Assembly: GCA_002391195.1 (NCBI GenBank)
Contig: DGRZ01000008.1
Span: 1 to 64,000, forward strand
From: Fibrobacter sp. UBA4375
Lineage (GTDB): Bacteria > Fibrobacterota > Fibrobacteria > Fibrobacterales > Fibrobacteraceae
Direction of reading: 5' to 3'
Length of the DNA: 64,000 nt
A program made the translations under genes and the position numbers. The notes beneath the pieces were generated by a model. It ran no database searches, was not told the DNA's origin, and saw only the letters and a program-made list of their open reading frames with translations. This document shows, in pieces, positions 18,696 to 27,865 of this stretch (position 1 is its first letter; each line of letters starts with the position of its first letter).

Positions 18696-19499
18696 TTATA
18701 GCCTGACGATGACCCGCCACAGTTGCTGGCTGGCGTTTTTGTACTTGCGCTCAAAGGCGGTGATGGGCTGCTCAGGCTCGAACGCTTCACTATTGATTGT
18801 CATTGCGACCCTCGAAGAGGGGAAGCAATCACTAACCGGCATCTTCTGTAAAATGCCCGCCGCCAGTTCAAATTCCCGAGCGTAGATTTCCCAGTTGGTC
18901 CGCAACTCCGTTTCTTGGGCTAGCTGCAACAGGGTAGGGAATATGGGGTGCAGGTGGAAACGCCTGCCCGCTTCGCTCTGCTTGGGCCAGGGATTGGGAT
19001 AGTAAAGAGCGTGGTAGGGAATGACCCATTGTCCGCTTGTTACCTTGTCCAAAGCGAGCCGCCAAAAGTCGATGAGTTCCGCCCGGACGTAGAAAATGTT
19101 TTTAGGTTCATTTTGTTGGGCGTTGTTGGTTTGCGCCTCGGTGCCGCGGGACTGAGCGGTGTCGAAGGCCCTGCCCGCCTTGTCCAGACGGATGGCGGAC
19201 TTGTCGATGCCGATGACGGGATAGTCCGGAAAACGCCTTGCCAGATGTTGTGTGCTTTCGCCGGTGCCGCATCCTGAATCTAGAATGACAGGCTGTGGGG
19301 TAGCGCAGGATGGTCCTTCGGACTGGGCGTGCCCTTTGGTGTAAAAATCTTCGATGAACTGTTCCGCGTCGGCGAAGGCATTCCGGGTGTGGTCGGCGAT
19401 GGGCCTCTTGTATTCGGTGGTGGCGTACTTGCGGACCAGCTTTTCCAAATCCTTGAAAGGGCCGTCTTGGTTGGACAGGACTTCGCGAGCGTTGTTCAT
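18696..19499 (-). CDS. trmB: TrmB-like tRNA (guanine-N7) methyltransferase
   Basis: SAM-dependent methyltransferase of 267 aa. The SAM-binding motif is VILDSGCGTGESTQHLA (near residue 72), followed by YPVIGIDKSAIRL and, in the C-terminal half, LYYPNPWPKQSE and RRFHLHPIFP, the conserved segment of the TrmB family that modifies guanosine 46 of tRNA. The N-terminus has an unusual extra stretch of about 60 residues compared with E. coli TrmB, and a poorly conserved insertion (about residues 105-125) rich in Gln, Thr and Asn. It starts inside the end of the sigma-54 activator gene (4-base overlap), so the two are cotranscribed. Confidence 0.78.
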   Translation of the reverse strand: MNNAREVLSNQDGPFKDLEKLVRKYATTEYKRPIADHTRNAFADAEQFIEDFYTKGHAQSEGPSCATPQPVILDSGCGTGESTQHLARRFPDYPVIGIDKSAIRLDKAGRAFDTAQSRGTEAQTNNAQQNEPKNIFYVRAELIDFWRLALDKVTSGQWVIPYHALYYPNPWPKQSEAGRRFHLHPIFPTLLQLAQETELRTNWEIYAREFELAAGILQKMPVSDCFPSSRVAMTINSEAFEPEQPITAFERKYKNASQQLWRVIVRL

Positions 19500-20641
19500 T
19501 CCTGGACCTCGATGCCGTACTTGTTCACCTTGTAATGCATCATGCGGGGGCTTACCTGCAGGTCGCGGCCGGCGGCGCTCAGGTTCCCGTTGTTTTTGCG
19601 CAGGGCTTCCATCAGGATTTCTTTTTCGTAGGAGCGGAGCAGCGTGGAGAGCGACGCCGGACCTTCGGGAATGAGCGACGTGCCCGAGGTAACGTCGGTC
19701 TGCAATGTAGGCGGAAGGTCGTAGGCGTTGATGCTTACGTCTGTGGTGGCGAGGCAGGCGTGTTCGATGCAGTTTTCCAGTTCCCGCACATTGCCCGGCC
19801 AGTGGTAGCTCATGAGCATGTCGATGGCGGGAGTGCTGAGCCTCTGGATTTTCTTGCCGTATTTCAGGTTCATCTTGGCGATGAAATGATCCGCCAAAAG
19901 CAAAATGTCCGTCTTGCGTTGGGACAGTTCCGGCAGCTTGATCTGGAAAATGTTCAGGCGGTAGTAGAGGTCTTCGCGGAAAAGCCCCTGCTGCATCAGG
20001 GTTTCGAGGTCCTTGTCGGTGCTGGCGATAATCCGGATGCTTGCGTTCTGGAAAATGTTGCTCCCCAGGCGGCTGAAGCGCCGGTCTTGCAAAAACTGCA
20101 AAAGCTTGGTCTGTGCGGCAAGGGGCAGGGAGCCGACCTCGTCTATAAAAAGGGTGCCGCCGTTTGCCTGCTCCGCCTTGCCCAGGTGGCGCGCGGTGGC
20201 GCCAGTGAAGGCGCCCCTTTCGTAGCCGAACAGTTCGCTCTCCAGGGAGTTGAATCCTTCGCCTGCGTTCAGGGAATCGCAGTTCAAGATGACGAAGGGC
20301 CCGCTCGCCCTTTCGGACATGCGGTGCAAAGTCCTTGCAGTGTGTTCCTTGCCGGTGCCTGCCGCCCCGCGGATAAGCACCACGGCGTCGCTACTTGCGA
20401 TTTGCCGCACCTGCCGCTCCACCTCTTGCATGGCACGGGTGTTTCCGATGAGTTCGCTGGGAGTGCCGCCCATGAGGTCCCGAAGTTCCTGGAATTTCTT
20501 TTGGTACCCCGTTTCGACGGCGGCGAAATTGTTGCCGATGATTTCTTGCAGCCTTTGCCTCAGGCGGTCCTTGGCACGGATATGGTGCAGGGCGTCGTCG
20601 ATTTGGCGCAGGGCTTCTGTTTGCAGGGCGTTGAATTCCAT
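19496..20641 (-). CDS. Sigma-54-dependent transcriptional activator without a standard sensor domain
   Basis: The protein has 381 aa. The AAA+ domain (about residues 65-300) has the Walker A-like RGAAGTGKEHTA, ELFGYERGAFTGAT (the GAFTGA loop that contacts sigma-54), Walker B GGTLFIDEVG and the arginine-finger region FREDLYYRLN. A Fis-type helix-turn-helix ends the protein (GNLSAAGRDLQVSPRMMHYKV). In place of a receiver or GAF domain there is only a short helical N-terminus of about 60 residues, so it may be constitutive or controlled by protein contact. It is divergent from glnN, with twin palindromes between them, so glnN is the likely target. The HTH is NifA-like. Confidence 0.9.
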   Translation of the reverse strand: MEFNALQTEALRQIDDALHHIRAKDRLRQRLQEIIGNNFAAVETGYQKKFQELRDLMGGTPSELIGNTRAMQEVERQVRQIASSDAVVLIRGAAGTGKEHTARTLHRMSERASGPFVILNCDSLNAGEGFNSLESELFGYERGAFTGATARHLGKAEQANGGTLFIDEVGSLPLAAQTKLLQFLQDRRFSRLGSNIFQNASIRIIASTDKDLETLMQQGLFREDLYYRLNIFQIKLPELSQRKTDILLLADHFIAKMNLKYGKKIQRLSTPAIDMLMSYHWPGNVRELENCIEHACLATTDVSINAYDLPPTLQTDVTSGTSLIPEGPASLSTLLRSYEKEILMEALRKNNGNLSAAGRDLQVSPRMMHYKVNKYGIEVQE

Positions 20642-20683
20642 GGCCTAAATATAGGATTGTTAGGCGGTTTGTTTTGTACGTTC

Positions 20684-20699
20684 TTTACAAATATGTAAT
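20684..20699. promoter_or_regulatory. Palindromic operator site 1 between the activator and glnN
   Basis: TTTACA-AATA-TGTAAT, one end mismatch from a perfect 6+6 palindrome with a 4-base centre. The second copy is centred 29 bp downstream. Confidence 0.6.
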
Positions 20700-20712
20700 A
20701 ATAGTGATGAAT

Positions 20713-20728
20713 TTTACAAAAATGTAAA
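20713..20728. promoter_or_regulatory. Palindromic operator site 2 between the activator and glnN
   Basis: TTTACA-AAAA-TGTAAA is a perfect 6+6 palindrome with a 4-base centre. It has the same form as site 1 and lies 85 bases before the glnN ATG. No clear -24/-12 sigma-54 promoter was found between the site and glnN. Confidence 0.65.
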
Positions 20729-20813
20729 GAAAACAGCCTAAAATTTGCCGTTTTTCCACTGCAAAGCTACCGTTCCCCTTTCTATTTTTCGCCCCGAAAC
20801 AAAAGGACGCACT

Positions 20814-22931
20814 ATGATCAGCACCCGCAAGAATACCGTCAACGATATCGCTTCGGCACCCGCCACCCCCATCAAGCCCGCCACGCCGGCAAACATCGAC
20901 TATTTCGGCGAGGACGTGTTCAACGCCCGGGCCATGCGGAATTACCTTTCCAAGGAAACCTGTGAAAAGCTTTTGGCCACCATCGATGAGGGCGCTCCCC
21001 TGGACGCCAACATCGCAAGCGAAGTGGCCCATGCCATGAAACGCTGGGCCCTGGACCGTGGCGCCACCCACTTTACCCACTGGTTCCAGCCCCTTACCGG
21101 CTCTACCGCCGAAAAGCACGATTCCTTCTTGGAACTGGAAGAAGGCAAGCCCATCATGGTGTTCAGCGGCAAGAACCTGATTGTGGGTGAGCCGGACGCC
21201 TCCAGTTTCCCCAGCGGGGGCCTGCGCTCCACCTTCGAGGCCCGCGGATACACCGCCTGGGATCCCACCAGTCCCGCTTTTATCAAGCGTCACGGCAACG
21301 GCGCGACCCTTTGTATTCCCACGGCGTTCTGCAGCTATACCGGCGAGGCCCTGGACAAGAAGACGCCCCTGCTCCGCAGCTTGCAGGCTCTTTCCAAGTC
21401 TACCCGTAGGCTCATGACCTGTTTTAAGGCGAGTCCCAAGAAGACCACCGTGACTCTTGGCGCCGAGCAGGAATATTTCTTGATCGACAAGCGTTTTTAC
21501 CTGCAACGGCCGGACCTGTACCAGGCGGGCCGCACCATCTTTGGGGCAACACCTGCCAAGCACCAGCAGATGGACGACCACTACTTCGGTAGCATTCCCA
21601 CCCGTATATTGAACTTTATGAACGATGTGGAAATGGAGTTGTGGAAACTTGGAATTCCGGCCAAGACCCGCCACAACGAGGTGGCCCCTGCCCAGTTCGA
21701 ACTGGCTCCTATCTTTGAAGAGGTGAACCTGGCCTGCGATCACAACATGCAGATTATGGAAGTGCTCCGTCAGGTGGCGGATAGGCACGGGCTGGTTTGC
21801 CTGCTCCACGAGAAGCCCTTTGCCGGCGTGAACGGCTCGGGCAAGCACAACAACTGGAGCATTACTTACGGTCATGGAAACCTGCTGAACCCCGGCAAGG
21901 ACCCTCACCAGAATGCGGTTTTCTTGACGGCCCTCTGCGCCGTGATTTATGCGGTGGATACCCACGCTGACCTACTCCGCATGACGGTGGCTGGAGCAGG
22001 TAACGACCATCGTCTGGGGGCCAACGAGGCGCCTCCGGCAATCATGTCCATTTACCTTGGTGACCAGCTGATGGACGTAATCGACCAGCTGGAACAGGGC
22101 GTGCCCAAGTCCAGCAAGCAGGCGGGTGCCATGCGGATTGGCGCAGACGCCTTGCCGCCGCTCCCTCGGGACGCTACCGACCGTAACCGCACGAGTCCCT
22201 TCGCCTTTACGGGAAACAAGTTCGAGTTCCGCGCTCCGGGCTCTAGCCAGAGCTGTTCCGAACCTAACGTGGTGCTGAACACCATCGTGGCCGAAGCTTT
22301 TGACATGATTGCCGAACAGCTGGAAAAACTGGACGAGAAGAATTTCCATACGGGACTGCAGAAGATTCTCCAGAAAATCGTGAAGGAACACAAGCGCGTA
22401 ATCTTCAACGGCAACGGCTATACCGACGAATGGATTGCCGAAGCGGAACGCCGCGGGCTGCCTAACATCAAGACTTCTATGGAAGCCATGAAGGCCCTGG
22501 TGAAAGACGAGAACGTGGCCCTGTTCGAGAAGTACGGCGTGATGAACCGTCGCGAGATGGAATCCCGCTACGAGGTGAACGTGGAGGATTTCCACAAGCG
22601 TATCCATATCGAAGGGGAAATCGCCCGTGACCTGGCGAAGAACGTGATTTTGCCCAAGGTGGTGGATTCTTACTCCAAGGCCCTCAAGACAAATGAAATG
22701 GCCCTGAACCAGGGATTCCCTGGCTTGGACAGCTACGCCAAGGCTCTGGGTGAAGGCTCTTCGAAGCTGATGGCCGCCATTGCCAAGATGGAGGCCTGCC
22801 TGGAGAAGGACCACGAGGATATTCTCGACGCCATGGCGGAACTTCGCGGCGTGGTGGACGCCCTGGAAAAAATCGTGCCCGACGACTGCTGGCCCCTGCC
22901 CAAATACAGGGAAATGCTGTTCATCTACTAA
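20814..22931 (+). CDS. glnN: Glutamine synthetase type III
   Basis: ATP-dependent synthesis of glutamine from glutamate and ammonium; cytosolic, 705 aa, the normal size for the GSIII (GlnN) class common in Bacteroidetes, Fibrobacter and cyanobacteria. Recognisable segments are HWFQPLTGSTAEKHDSF, TLGAEQEYFLID (catalytic glutamates), RHNEVAPAQFELAP, and VNGSGKHNNWS (ammonium/ATP site), plus the GSIII-only C-terminal helical region. The open frame extends to 20745, but ATG 20814 has AAAGGAC upstream and gives the usual N-terminus. With the glutamate synthase at the window start it forms the GS/GOGAT route. Confidence 0.96.
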   Translation: MISTRKNTVNDIASAPATPIKPATPANIDYFGEDVFNARAMRNYLSKETCEKLLATIDEGAPLDANIASEVAHAMKRWALDRGATHFTHWFQPLTGSTAEKHDSFLELEEGKPIMVFSGKNLIVGEPDASSFPSGGLRSTFEARGYTAWDPTSPAFIKRHGNGATLCIPTAFCSYTGEALDKKTPLLRSLQALSKSTRRLMTCFKASPKKTTVTLGAEQEYFLIDKRFYLQRPDLYQAGRTIFGATPAKHQQMDDHYFGSIPTRILNFMNDVEMELWKLGIPAKTRHNEVAPAQFELAPIFEEVNLACDHNMQIMEVLRQVADRHGLVCLLHEKPFAGVNGSGKHNNWSITYGHGNLLNPGKDPHQNAVFLTALCAVIYAVDTHADLLRMTVAGAGNDHRLGANEAPPAIMSIYLGDQLMDVIDQLEQGVPKSSKQAGAMRIGADALPPLPRDATDRNRTSPFAFTGNKFEFRAPGSSQSCSEPNVVLNTIVAEAFDMIAEQLEKLDEKNFHTGLQKILQKIVKEHKRVIFNGNGYTDEWIAEAERRGLPNIKTSMEAMKALVKDENVALFEKYGVMNRREMESRYEVNVEDFHKRIHIEGEIARDLAKNVILPKVVDSYSKALKTNEMALNQGFPGLDSYAKALGEGSSKLMAAIAKMEACLEKDHEDILDAMAELRGVVDALEKIVPDDCWPLPKYREMLFIY

Positions 22932-22994
22932 ACGATTTACGTACAAAAAAACACCCGAGGTCCACTGCCCCCCCCTTTTTTCTATATTCATTGT

Positions 22995-23021
22995 TATATT
23001 TAGAGGGGGGTTATTCCCCTC
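22995..23021 (+). promoter_or_regulatory. -10 box and 5' hairpin of the FISUMP lipoprotein gene
   Basis: TATATTT (22995-23001) is followed at the likely transcript start by a hairpin, GAGGGG (23003-23008) with CCCCTC (23016-23021). The AAGGAG ribosome site begins four bases later. The mRNA would thus start with a stem-loop, which may stabilise it. Confidence 0.45.
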
Positions 23022-23035
23022 AAAAGGAGAAAACT

Positions 23036-24370
23036 ATGAAAAAACTACTATGGACATCGGCTATTGCCCTGACGGCCGTGGCATGCCTTACCGCCTGTGA
23101 TGAAAGCACCAGCGGCGCCTCTAATGCCATCCCATCCTACAAGACAGAAACAGCCCTTCCGGACACCTGCGAGATGGAAGTGGCCAAGGCTGGCGACACC
23201 TACTTCGCTTGCTTTGAGAATAAGTGGGTGGAAGTCACGGACTCTGCCACCGTGGAACAGTTCAAGGAAGGCCTTGACGAGGACGAAATCAAGGAAAAAC
23301 TTGAAGAACTGGAAGACCTGCTGAAGCCCACCACGCCGGCTAAGCCCAAGTCCTCCAGTAGTAAGAAGACGGACGAGGATGTGGAGTCCAGCGACAGCGA
23401 AGAGCCCGAAAGTTCCGCCAGCGAAGAAGAATGCACTGGCCGCCGCTGCAAGACCGGCAATTCTAGTAGCTCCAAGAAGAGTAACGGTGGAAACGGTGGC
23501 TCTAGTGAAGGTGATGAAGGCGGCGAAGGAAGCTCTCCGTCTAGTGCCGAAAGCAGTTCTCCCTCCAGCACTGAATCTAGCTCTCCGTCCAGTGCCGAAA
23601 GCAGTTCTCCCTCCAGTACTGAATCTAGCTCTCCGTCTAGCGCTAACTCCAGCGTGAGCAAATGTGGCGGCGTTGTCTACGATCCCGAAACACAGTCCTG
23701 CGTTGGCACTGTAATCAAGGACAAGTGTGGCGATAATCTTTATACACACCAGCAAAACTGGGCCTGTGTTGACGAAAACTACTACTATATCGATCCGACA
23801 GACGAAGATTTTGTCTATGTTGTCGACAAGAGAGACGGCAACGCCTACAGAGTCTTAATGGGACCGGATAAGGTTGTTTGGATGGCCGAAAACCTGCGGT
23901 ATGATAATGGCTCAACTAGGTGTTATTCGGGAGATAATTCCGAGTGCTCGTTGTATGGCAGAGCCTATACTTGGACAGATGCGGCCGGTAGTATTTGTCC
24001 AGATGGTTGGCATACCGCGAGTGGCGACGAATGGATTAATCTTGTTTCGGCAGCTGGAACAACAACAAAAGAATCTTTACAAAATCTCAGATCCACAAGC
24101 GGATGGAGTGAGGGCTATAATGGCAATGATGAATTCGGATTCAATATGTTGGAAATTAATTTCCGAGATAATTCAAGTGGAAGCCGTATTTCTGGGGCGT
24201 ATTTCTGGTCGTCAGATGAAGTTGGAACAGCATTCGGAAACAATGTCACCATAGATGAAAACTTTAATTGGAATGGTGCCGATGGAGGCGATTCAAAAAC
24301 ACGCTATGCCTCTGTCCGTTGCGTAATGGATGACGCCACCTTGCCCAAGTTGGCGAAAGCTCTTGACTAA
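23036..24370 (+). CDS. Lipoprotein with C-terminal FISUMP (Fibrobacter major paralogous) domain
   Basis: The protein has 444 aa. Signal peptide MKKLLWTSAIALTAVACLTAC with lipobox LTAC. A short N-terminal domain (about residues 22-65, TCEMEVAKAGDTYFACFENKW) leads to a helical stretch and a long Ser/Pro/Glu linker (about 105-215) with repeated SSSPSS-A/T-ES units. The C-terminal domain has the FISUMP pattern: DGNAYRVLMGPDKVVWMAENLRYD, CSLYGRAYTWTDA, CPDGWHTASGDEWINL, GAYFWSSDE and final YASVRCVMDD. The family is abundant in Fibrobacter and its role is unknown; surface display is likely. ATG 23036 is fixed by AAGGAGA. This gene is the main taxonomic marker in the window. Confidence 0.92.
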   Translation: MKKLLWTSAIALTAVACLTACDESTSGASNAIPSYKTETALPDTCEMEVAKAGDTYFACFENKWVEVTDSATVEQFKEGLDEDEIKEKLEELEDLLKPTTPAKPKSSSSKKTDEDVESSDSEEPESSASEEECTGRRCKTGNSSSSKKSNGGNGGSSEGDEGGEGSSPSSAESSSPSSTESSSPSSAESSSPSSTESSSPSSANSSVSKCGGVVYDPETQSCVGTVIKDKCGDNLYTHQQNWACVDENYYYIDPTDEDFVYVVDKRDGNAYRVLMGPDKVVWMAENLRYDNGSTRCYSGDNSECSLYGRAYTWTDAAGSICPDGWHTASGDEWINLVSAAGTTTKESLQNLRSTSGWSEGYNGNDEFGFNMLEINFRDNSSGSRISGAYFWSSDEVGTAFGNNVTIDENFNWNGADGGDSKTRYASVRCVMDDATLPKLAKALD

Positions 24371-24397
24371 TTAATTCCGTATCGTTTGGACATTCAC

Positions 24398-24431
24398 GCC
24401 CGAGGTTCTCTGAACCCCGGGCTTTTGTTTT
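24398..24431 (+). terminator. Rho-independent terminator after the FISUMP lipoprotein
   Basis: GCCCGAGGTTC (24398-24408) pairs with GAACCCCGGGC (24412-24422) with a single mismatch, followed by TTTTGTTTT. Confidence 0.9.
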
Positions 24432-24435
24432 GTTC

Positions 24436-24470
24436 GTGCCACGAGCCCCACACTTCTAATTACTACATTT
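24436..24470. repeat. Short heptad array with promoter junction before the coiled-coil gene
   Basis: GTGCCAC, GAGCCCC, ACACTTC, TAATTAC, then TACATTT (24464-24470) as the probable -10 box, in phase. The gene starts 25 bases later after a GGGGG ribosome site. Confidence 0.6.
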
Positions 24471-24494
24471 CCCTACTACTACCAAGGGGGCTTT

Positions 24495-24848
24495 ATGCAA
24501 GATGCTGAACGGGATAAACGCATATCCGAACTTGTGAAAAAGGACCAGGAACACGACGCCCGCCTGGATGCCCAGGCCGAAAAGGATTACGAGCACGACC
24601 TGCGTATCGATTCCCTCTACAGCAAGGAACGGGAGCAGGAATTCAAGATCAAGGCCCAGGTGGCAAAGGACGCGGAACACGATTTCCGCCTGAATTCCGT
24701 GGATTCCAAGAACGAGGAACAGGATTCGGAACTGCACCGCCAGTCCATCAAGGACCGGGAGCACGATGCCCGCCTGGAAACCTTGGAAAAGCTTTATGCG
24801 GACTTGGCCGCCCGTGTGGAATTTCTGGAATCGCAGCTGAAAAAATAG
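24495..24848 (+). CDS. Short coiled-coil protein of seven 14-residue repeats
   Basis: The protein has 117 aa, no signal peptide and no membrane segment. Residues 2-99 divide into seven units of exactly 14 residues, with a consensus like KDxEHDxRLxxxxx (examples KDQEHDARLDAQAE, KDYEHDLRIDSLYS, KDAEHDFRLNSVDS, KDREHDARLETLEK). A final amphipathic helix LYADLAARVEFLESQLKK follows. Fourteen residues are two coiled-coil heptads, so a long continuous rod is expected. It sits four bases before the EF-G paralogue and is probably cotranscribed with it. I do not recognise the family; function unknown. Confidence 0.8.
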   Translation: MQDAERDKRISELVKKDQEHDARLDAQAEKDYEHDLRIDSLYSKEREQEFKIKAQVAKDAEHDFRLNSVDSKNEEQDSELHRQSIKDREHDARLETLEKLYADLAARVEFLESQLKK

Positions 24849-24852
24849 GCCC

Positions 24853-26859
24853 ATGTCGCAGCCTGTCCGGAACATCGCCATCCTTGCCCATGTGGATGCG
24901 GGCAAGACCACCTTGTCGGAACGGATTCTGTTCACGGCAGGGGAGGTGCGTCGTCCGGGCCGCGTAGAAGAAGGCCTTGCCACCATGGACTACCTGCCCG
25001 AAGAAAAGGACAGGGGCATTACTATCGAAAGTGGCGTGGCCCACTTTGAGTGGAAGGATACCTGGTTCAATTTTATCGATACGCCGGGTCACGTGGATTT
25101 TGGCGCCGAGGTGGACACGGCCCTCACGGCGGTGGAAGGGGCGATTCTTGTGGTGAGTGCCGCCAGCGGTGTAGAGACCCAGACGGTGGCCGCTTTCAAG
25201 AAACTCCGGGAGGCGGGCGTTCGGACGATTTTGTTCGTGAACAAGCTGGACAATCCCGACTATTCCCTGGACGAAACCCTCATCAATATCGAAGAAGTTT
25301 TGGGTGTGCGGCCGGTGCTCATGACGCTGCCGGAATATCGGGACGGCAAGATGACCGGCGTGCTGGACGTGCTGAGCAAAAGCCGCCTGGAACATTCCGC
25401 TACCGGCGAAGAAGTGGTGGACGAAGGCTGGAACGTGGATGACGGTTGGGATCAGGCTCACGACCTGAAAAAGCATTACGCCGAGGCGGTGGAATTTGCC
25501 AGCAATTTTGACGACGAGATTTTGAAGCTTGCCATGGAAGGCAAAACGGTGCCACCGAAAATGCTGTTACGGGGGCTGAAGGCCCTGGCGGCAAGCGACG
25601 ATTACGCCCTGTGCTATGCGGGCTCTGCCATGGAAGGTTTTGGCGTGCGAAGCCTCACGACGGCGCTGACTTTCTTTTTGCCAGAGGTGCCTGCCTTTGA
25701 CAAGGGCGAACTGGGTCAGGTGATACGCCTCCGGTATTTCAAGGGCGTGGGGGAGATTTCCATATTCCGGAGCCACACGGATTTGGAACGGAAGGCATGG
25801 CCTGCGGGCTTTGAGTTTTCGAGACTGAAGGCGAACCTGCTGGTGCCTGTAGATGAAATCCGTGCAGGCGATATTTACGCGATGCGTACGCCTTTCGAGA
25901 CGGAACTGGGAGAGGTGATTTATTTAGACGAGAGGCGAGAGACGAGAGACGAGAGAAGTGAGGCGCGAGGCACGAACCCCGAACCTCGAACCTCGAACCC
26001 CGAGCCTCGAGCCTCCCTCCGCAACAAGTACCAACCGCTTTTGCAGACCCGCGTGGAGTGCCTGGGTTCCGAGGACTTTTTGCATGTGGACAACAGCCTG
26101 AACATGCTTGGCCGTATGGACCCCAGTTTCCGCGTCCAGAAGGATGACGGCGGTTTCTGGTACTTGCATACCGTAGGCGAGGTGCAGCTGGATGTGCTGC
26201 TTTCGCGCCTGAAGCGGGAATTCGGTTGCGAAGTGAAGGCCGGAAGCCCCGAGGTGCGCTGGCAAGAGCGTTTATGTCGTGAGGTGGGTCCCGTGGAAAA
26301 TTCGTTCCAGCTTGGGCCCCACAAGATTTCTATCAAGCTTTCGGCGACGCCTTTGGAAGGCGATGCCCACGACATACGGCTTTCTGCGGAATTTTTAGAG
26401 ACGGCTCCCCGCGAGATTCTGGCCGGTGTCCGCTCGGCCCTGCTGGAATCTGCCGAAGTCGGGATTCTCGGCAAGGGAGCGCTGGTAGGCGTGCGCTTTG
26501 AGGTTCACGAGTTTACCTGGACCGAGGGGGCGCTCCCGCCTATGATCAAGAAGGCCTGCGCCGATGCGGTTACAAAACTGATCAAGCCTGCCGATGTGGA
26601 ACTTTACGAACCCATCATGGAGCTTTCGCTGGAATGCCCCGTGAACTTTGCAGGTCTTGTGACCGGCGATATCCAGTCACGGGACGGCAAGGTGAAAGAA
26701 ATTGGCGGCGACGGCAAGACCCACTTTTTGAAAGCGGAAGTCCCGCTACGCAAGATTTTCGGCTATGCTACCGGCGTGCGCAGCATCAGCAAGGGTACGG
26801 CCCTTTACAGCATGAAACTGCTGGGGTATCGGCCGATTCCTGCGTCATTCCGGCCTTGA
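24853..26859 (+). CDS. EF-G paralogue (translational GTPase) with an in-frame heptad-array insertion
   Basis: The protein has 668 aa. GTPase motifs: AHVDAGKTT (G1), RGIT (G2), DTPGH (G3), NKLD (G4). Domains II-V follow, with the conserved ends GEVQLDVLLSRLKREF (domain III), EPIMELSLECP and AEVPLRKIFGYATGVRS (domain V). It resembles an accessory EF-G or a TetM/LepA-like ribosome factor more than housekeeping EF-G, since it is short and divergent in domain IV. Residues 359-386 (four 7-residue units) are coded by a DNA heptad array and fall in the linker between domains II and III. The stop codon and last residues SFRP come from a REP-like palindrome. Function in translation is likely; the exact role is unknown. 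Confidence 0.85.
   Translation: MSQPVRNIAILAHVDAGKTTLSERILFTAGEVRRPGRVEEGLATMDYLPEEKDRGITIESGVAHFEWKDTWFNFIDTPGHVDFGAEVDTALTAVEGAILVVSAASGVETQTVAAFKKLREAGVRTILFVNKLDNPDYSLDETLINIEEVLGVRPVLMTLPEYRDGKMTGVLDVLSKSRLEHSATGEEVVDEGWNVDDGWDQAHDLKKHYAEAVEFASNFDDEILKLAMEGKTVPPKMLLRGLKALAASDDYALCYAGSAMEGFGVRSLTTALTFFLPEVPAFDKGELGQVIRLRYFKGVGEISIFRSHTDLERKAWPAGFEFSRLKANLLVPVDEIRAGDIYAMRTPFETELGEVIYLDERRETRDERSEARGTNPEPRTSNPEPRASLRNKYQPLLQTRVECLGSEDFLHVDNSLNMLGRMDPSFRVQKDDGGFWYLHTVGEVQLDVLLSRLKREFGCEVKAGSPEVRWQERLCREVGPVENSFQLGPHKISIKLSATPLEGDAHDIRLSAEFLETAPREILAGVRSALLESAEVGILGKGALVGVRFEVHEFTWTEGALPPMIKKACADAVTKLIKPADVELYEPIMELSLECPVNFAGLVTGDIQSRDGKVKEIGGDGKTHFLKAEVPLRKIFGYATGVRSISKGTALYSMKLLGYRPIPASFRP
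25927..26017. repeat. Heptanucleotide array inside the EF-G paralogue coding sequence
   Basis: Thirteen 7-mers in one phase: GACGAGA, GGCGAGA, GACGAGA, GACGAGA, GAAGTGA, GGCGCGA, GGCACGA, ACCCCGA, ACCTCGA, ACCTCGA, ACCCCGA, GCCTCGA, GCCTCCC. Purine-rich units face pyrimidine-rich units, as in the intergenic inverted arrays. The first twelve units are 84 bases, so they keep the frame and encode DERRETR, DERSEAR, GTNPEPR and TSNPEPR. Confidence 0.9.
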
Positions 26860-26867
26860 GCCGGAAT
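26847..26867. repeat. REP-like palindrome at the end of the EF-G paralogue
   Basis: ATTCCGGC, CTTGA, GCCGGAAT. It contains the stop codon of the gene and lies between two convergent genes, so it may also act as a bidirectional transcript end. Confidence 0.7.
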
Positions 26868-26877
26868 CTGGCAACTG

Positions 26878-27768
<891 letters not shown>

Positions 27769-27865
27769 TTCGTCCACAATATACAAAGTTTACGGCTGCA
27801 AGGCAAACGGGGGCGTTGCGGGGGGGAGAACCCCCGCTAGAAGGGGTAGCGGATGACACGGCTAG

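Noticed and set aside
20729..20813. Sigma-54 -24/-12 promoter of glnN
   Set aside because: No GG-N10-GC pair with good flanks was found upstream of the start codon.
20685..21965. 426-residue open frame on the reverse strand across glnN
   Set aside because: Lies opposite a certain gene and has shadow-type composition.
24853..26859. Tetracycline resistance ribosomal protection gene
   Set aside because: Domains III-V are closer to general EF-G paralogues and the TetM-specific tail is not seen; resistance cannot be claimed.
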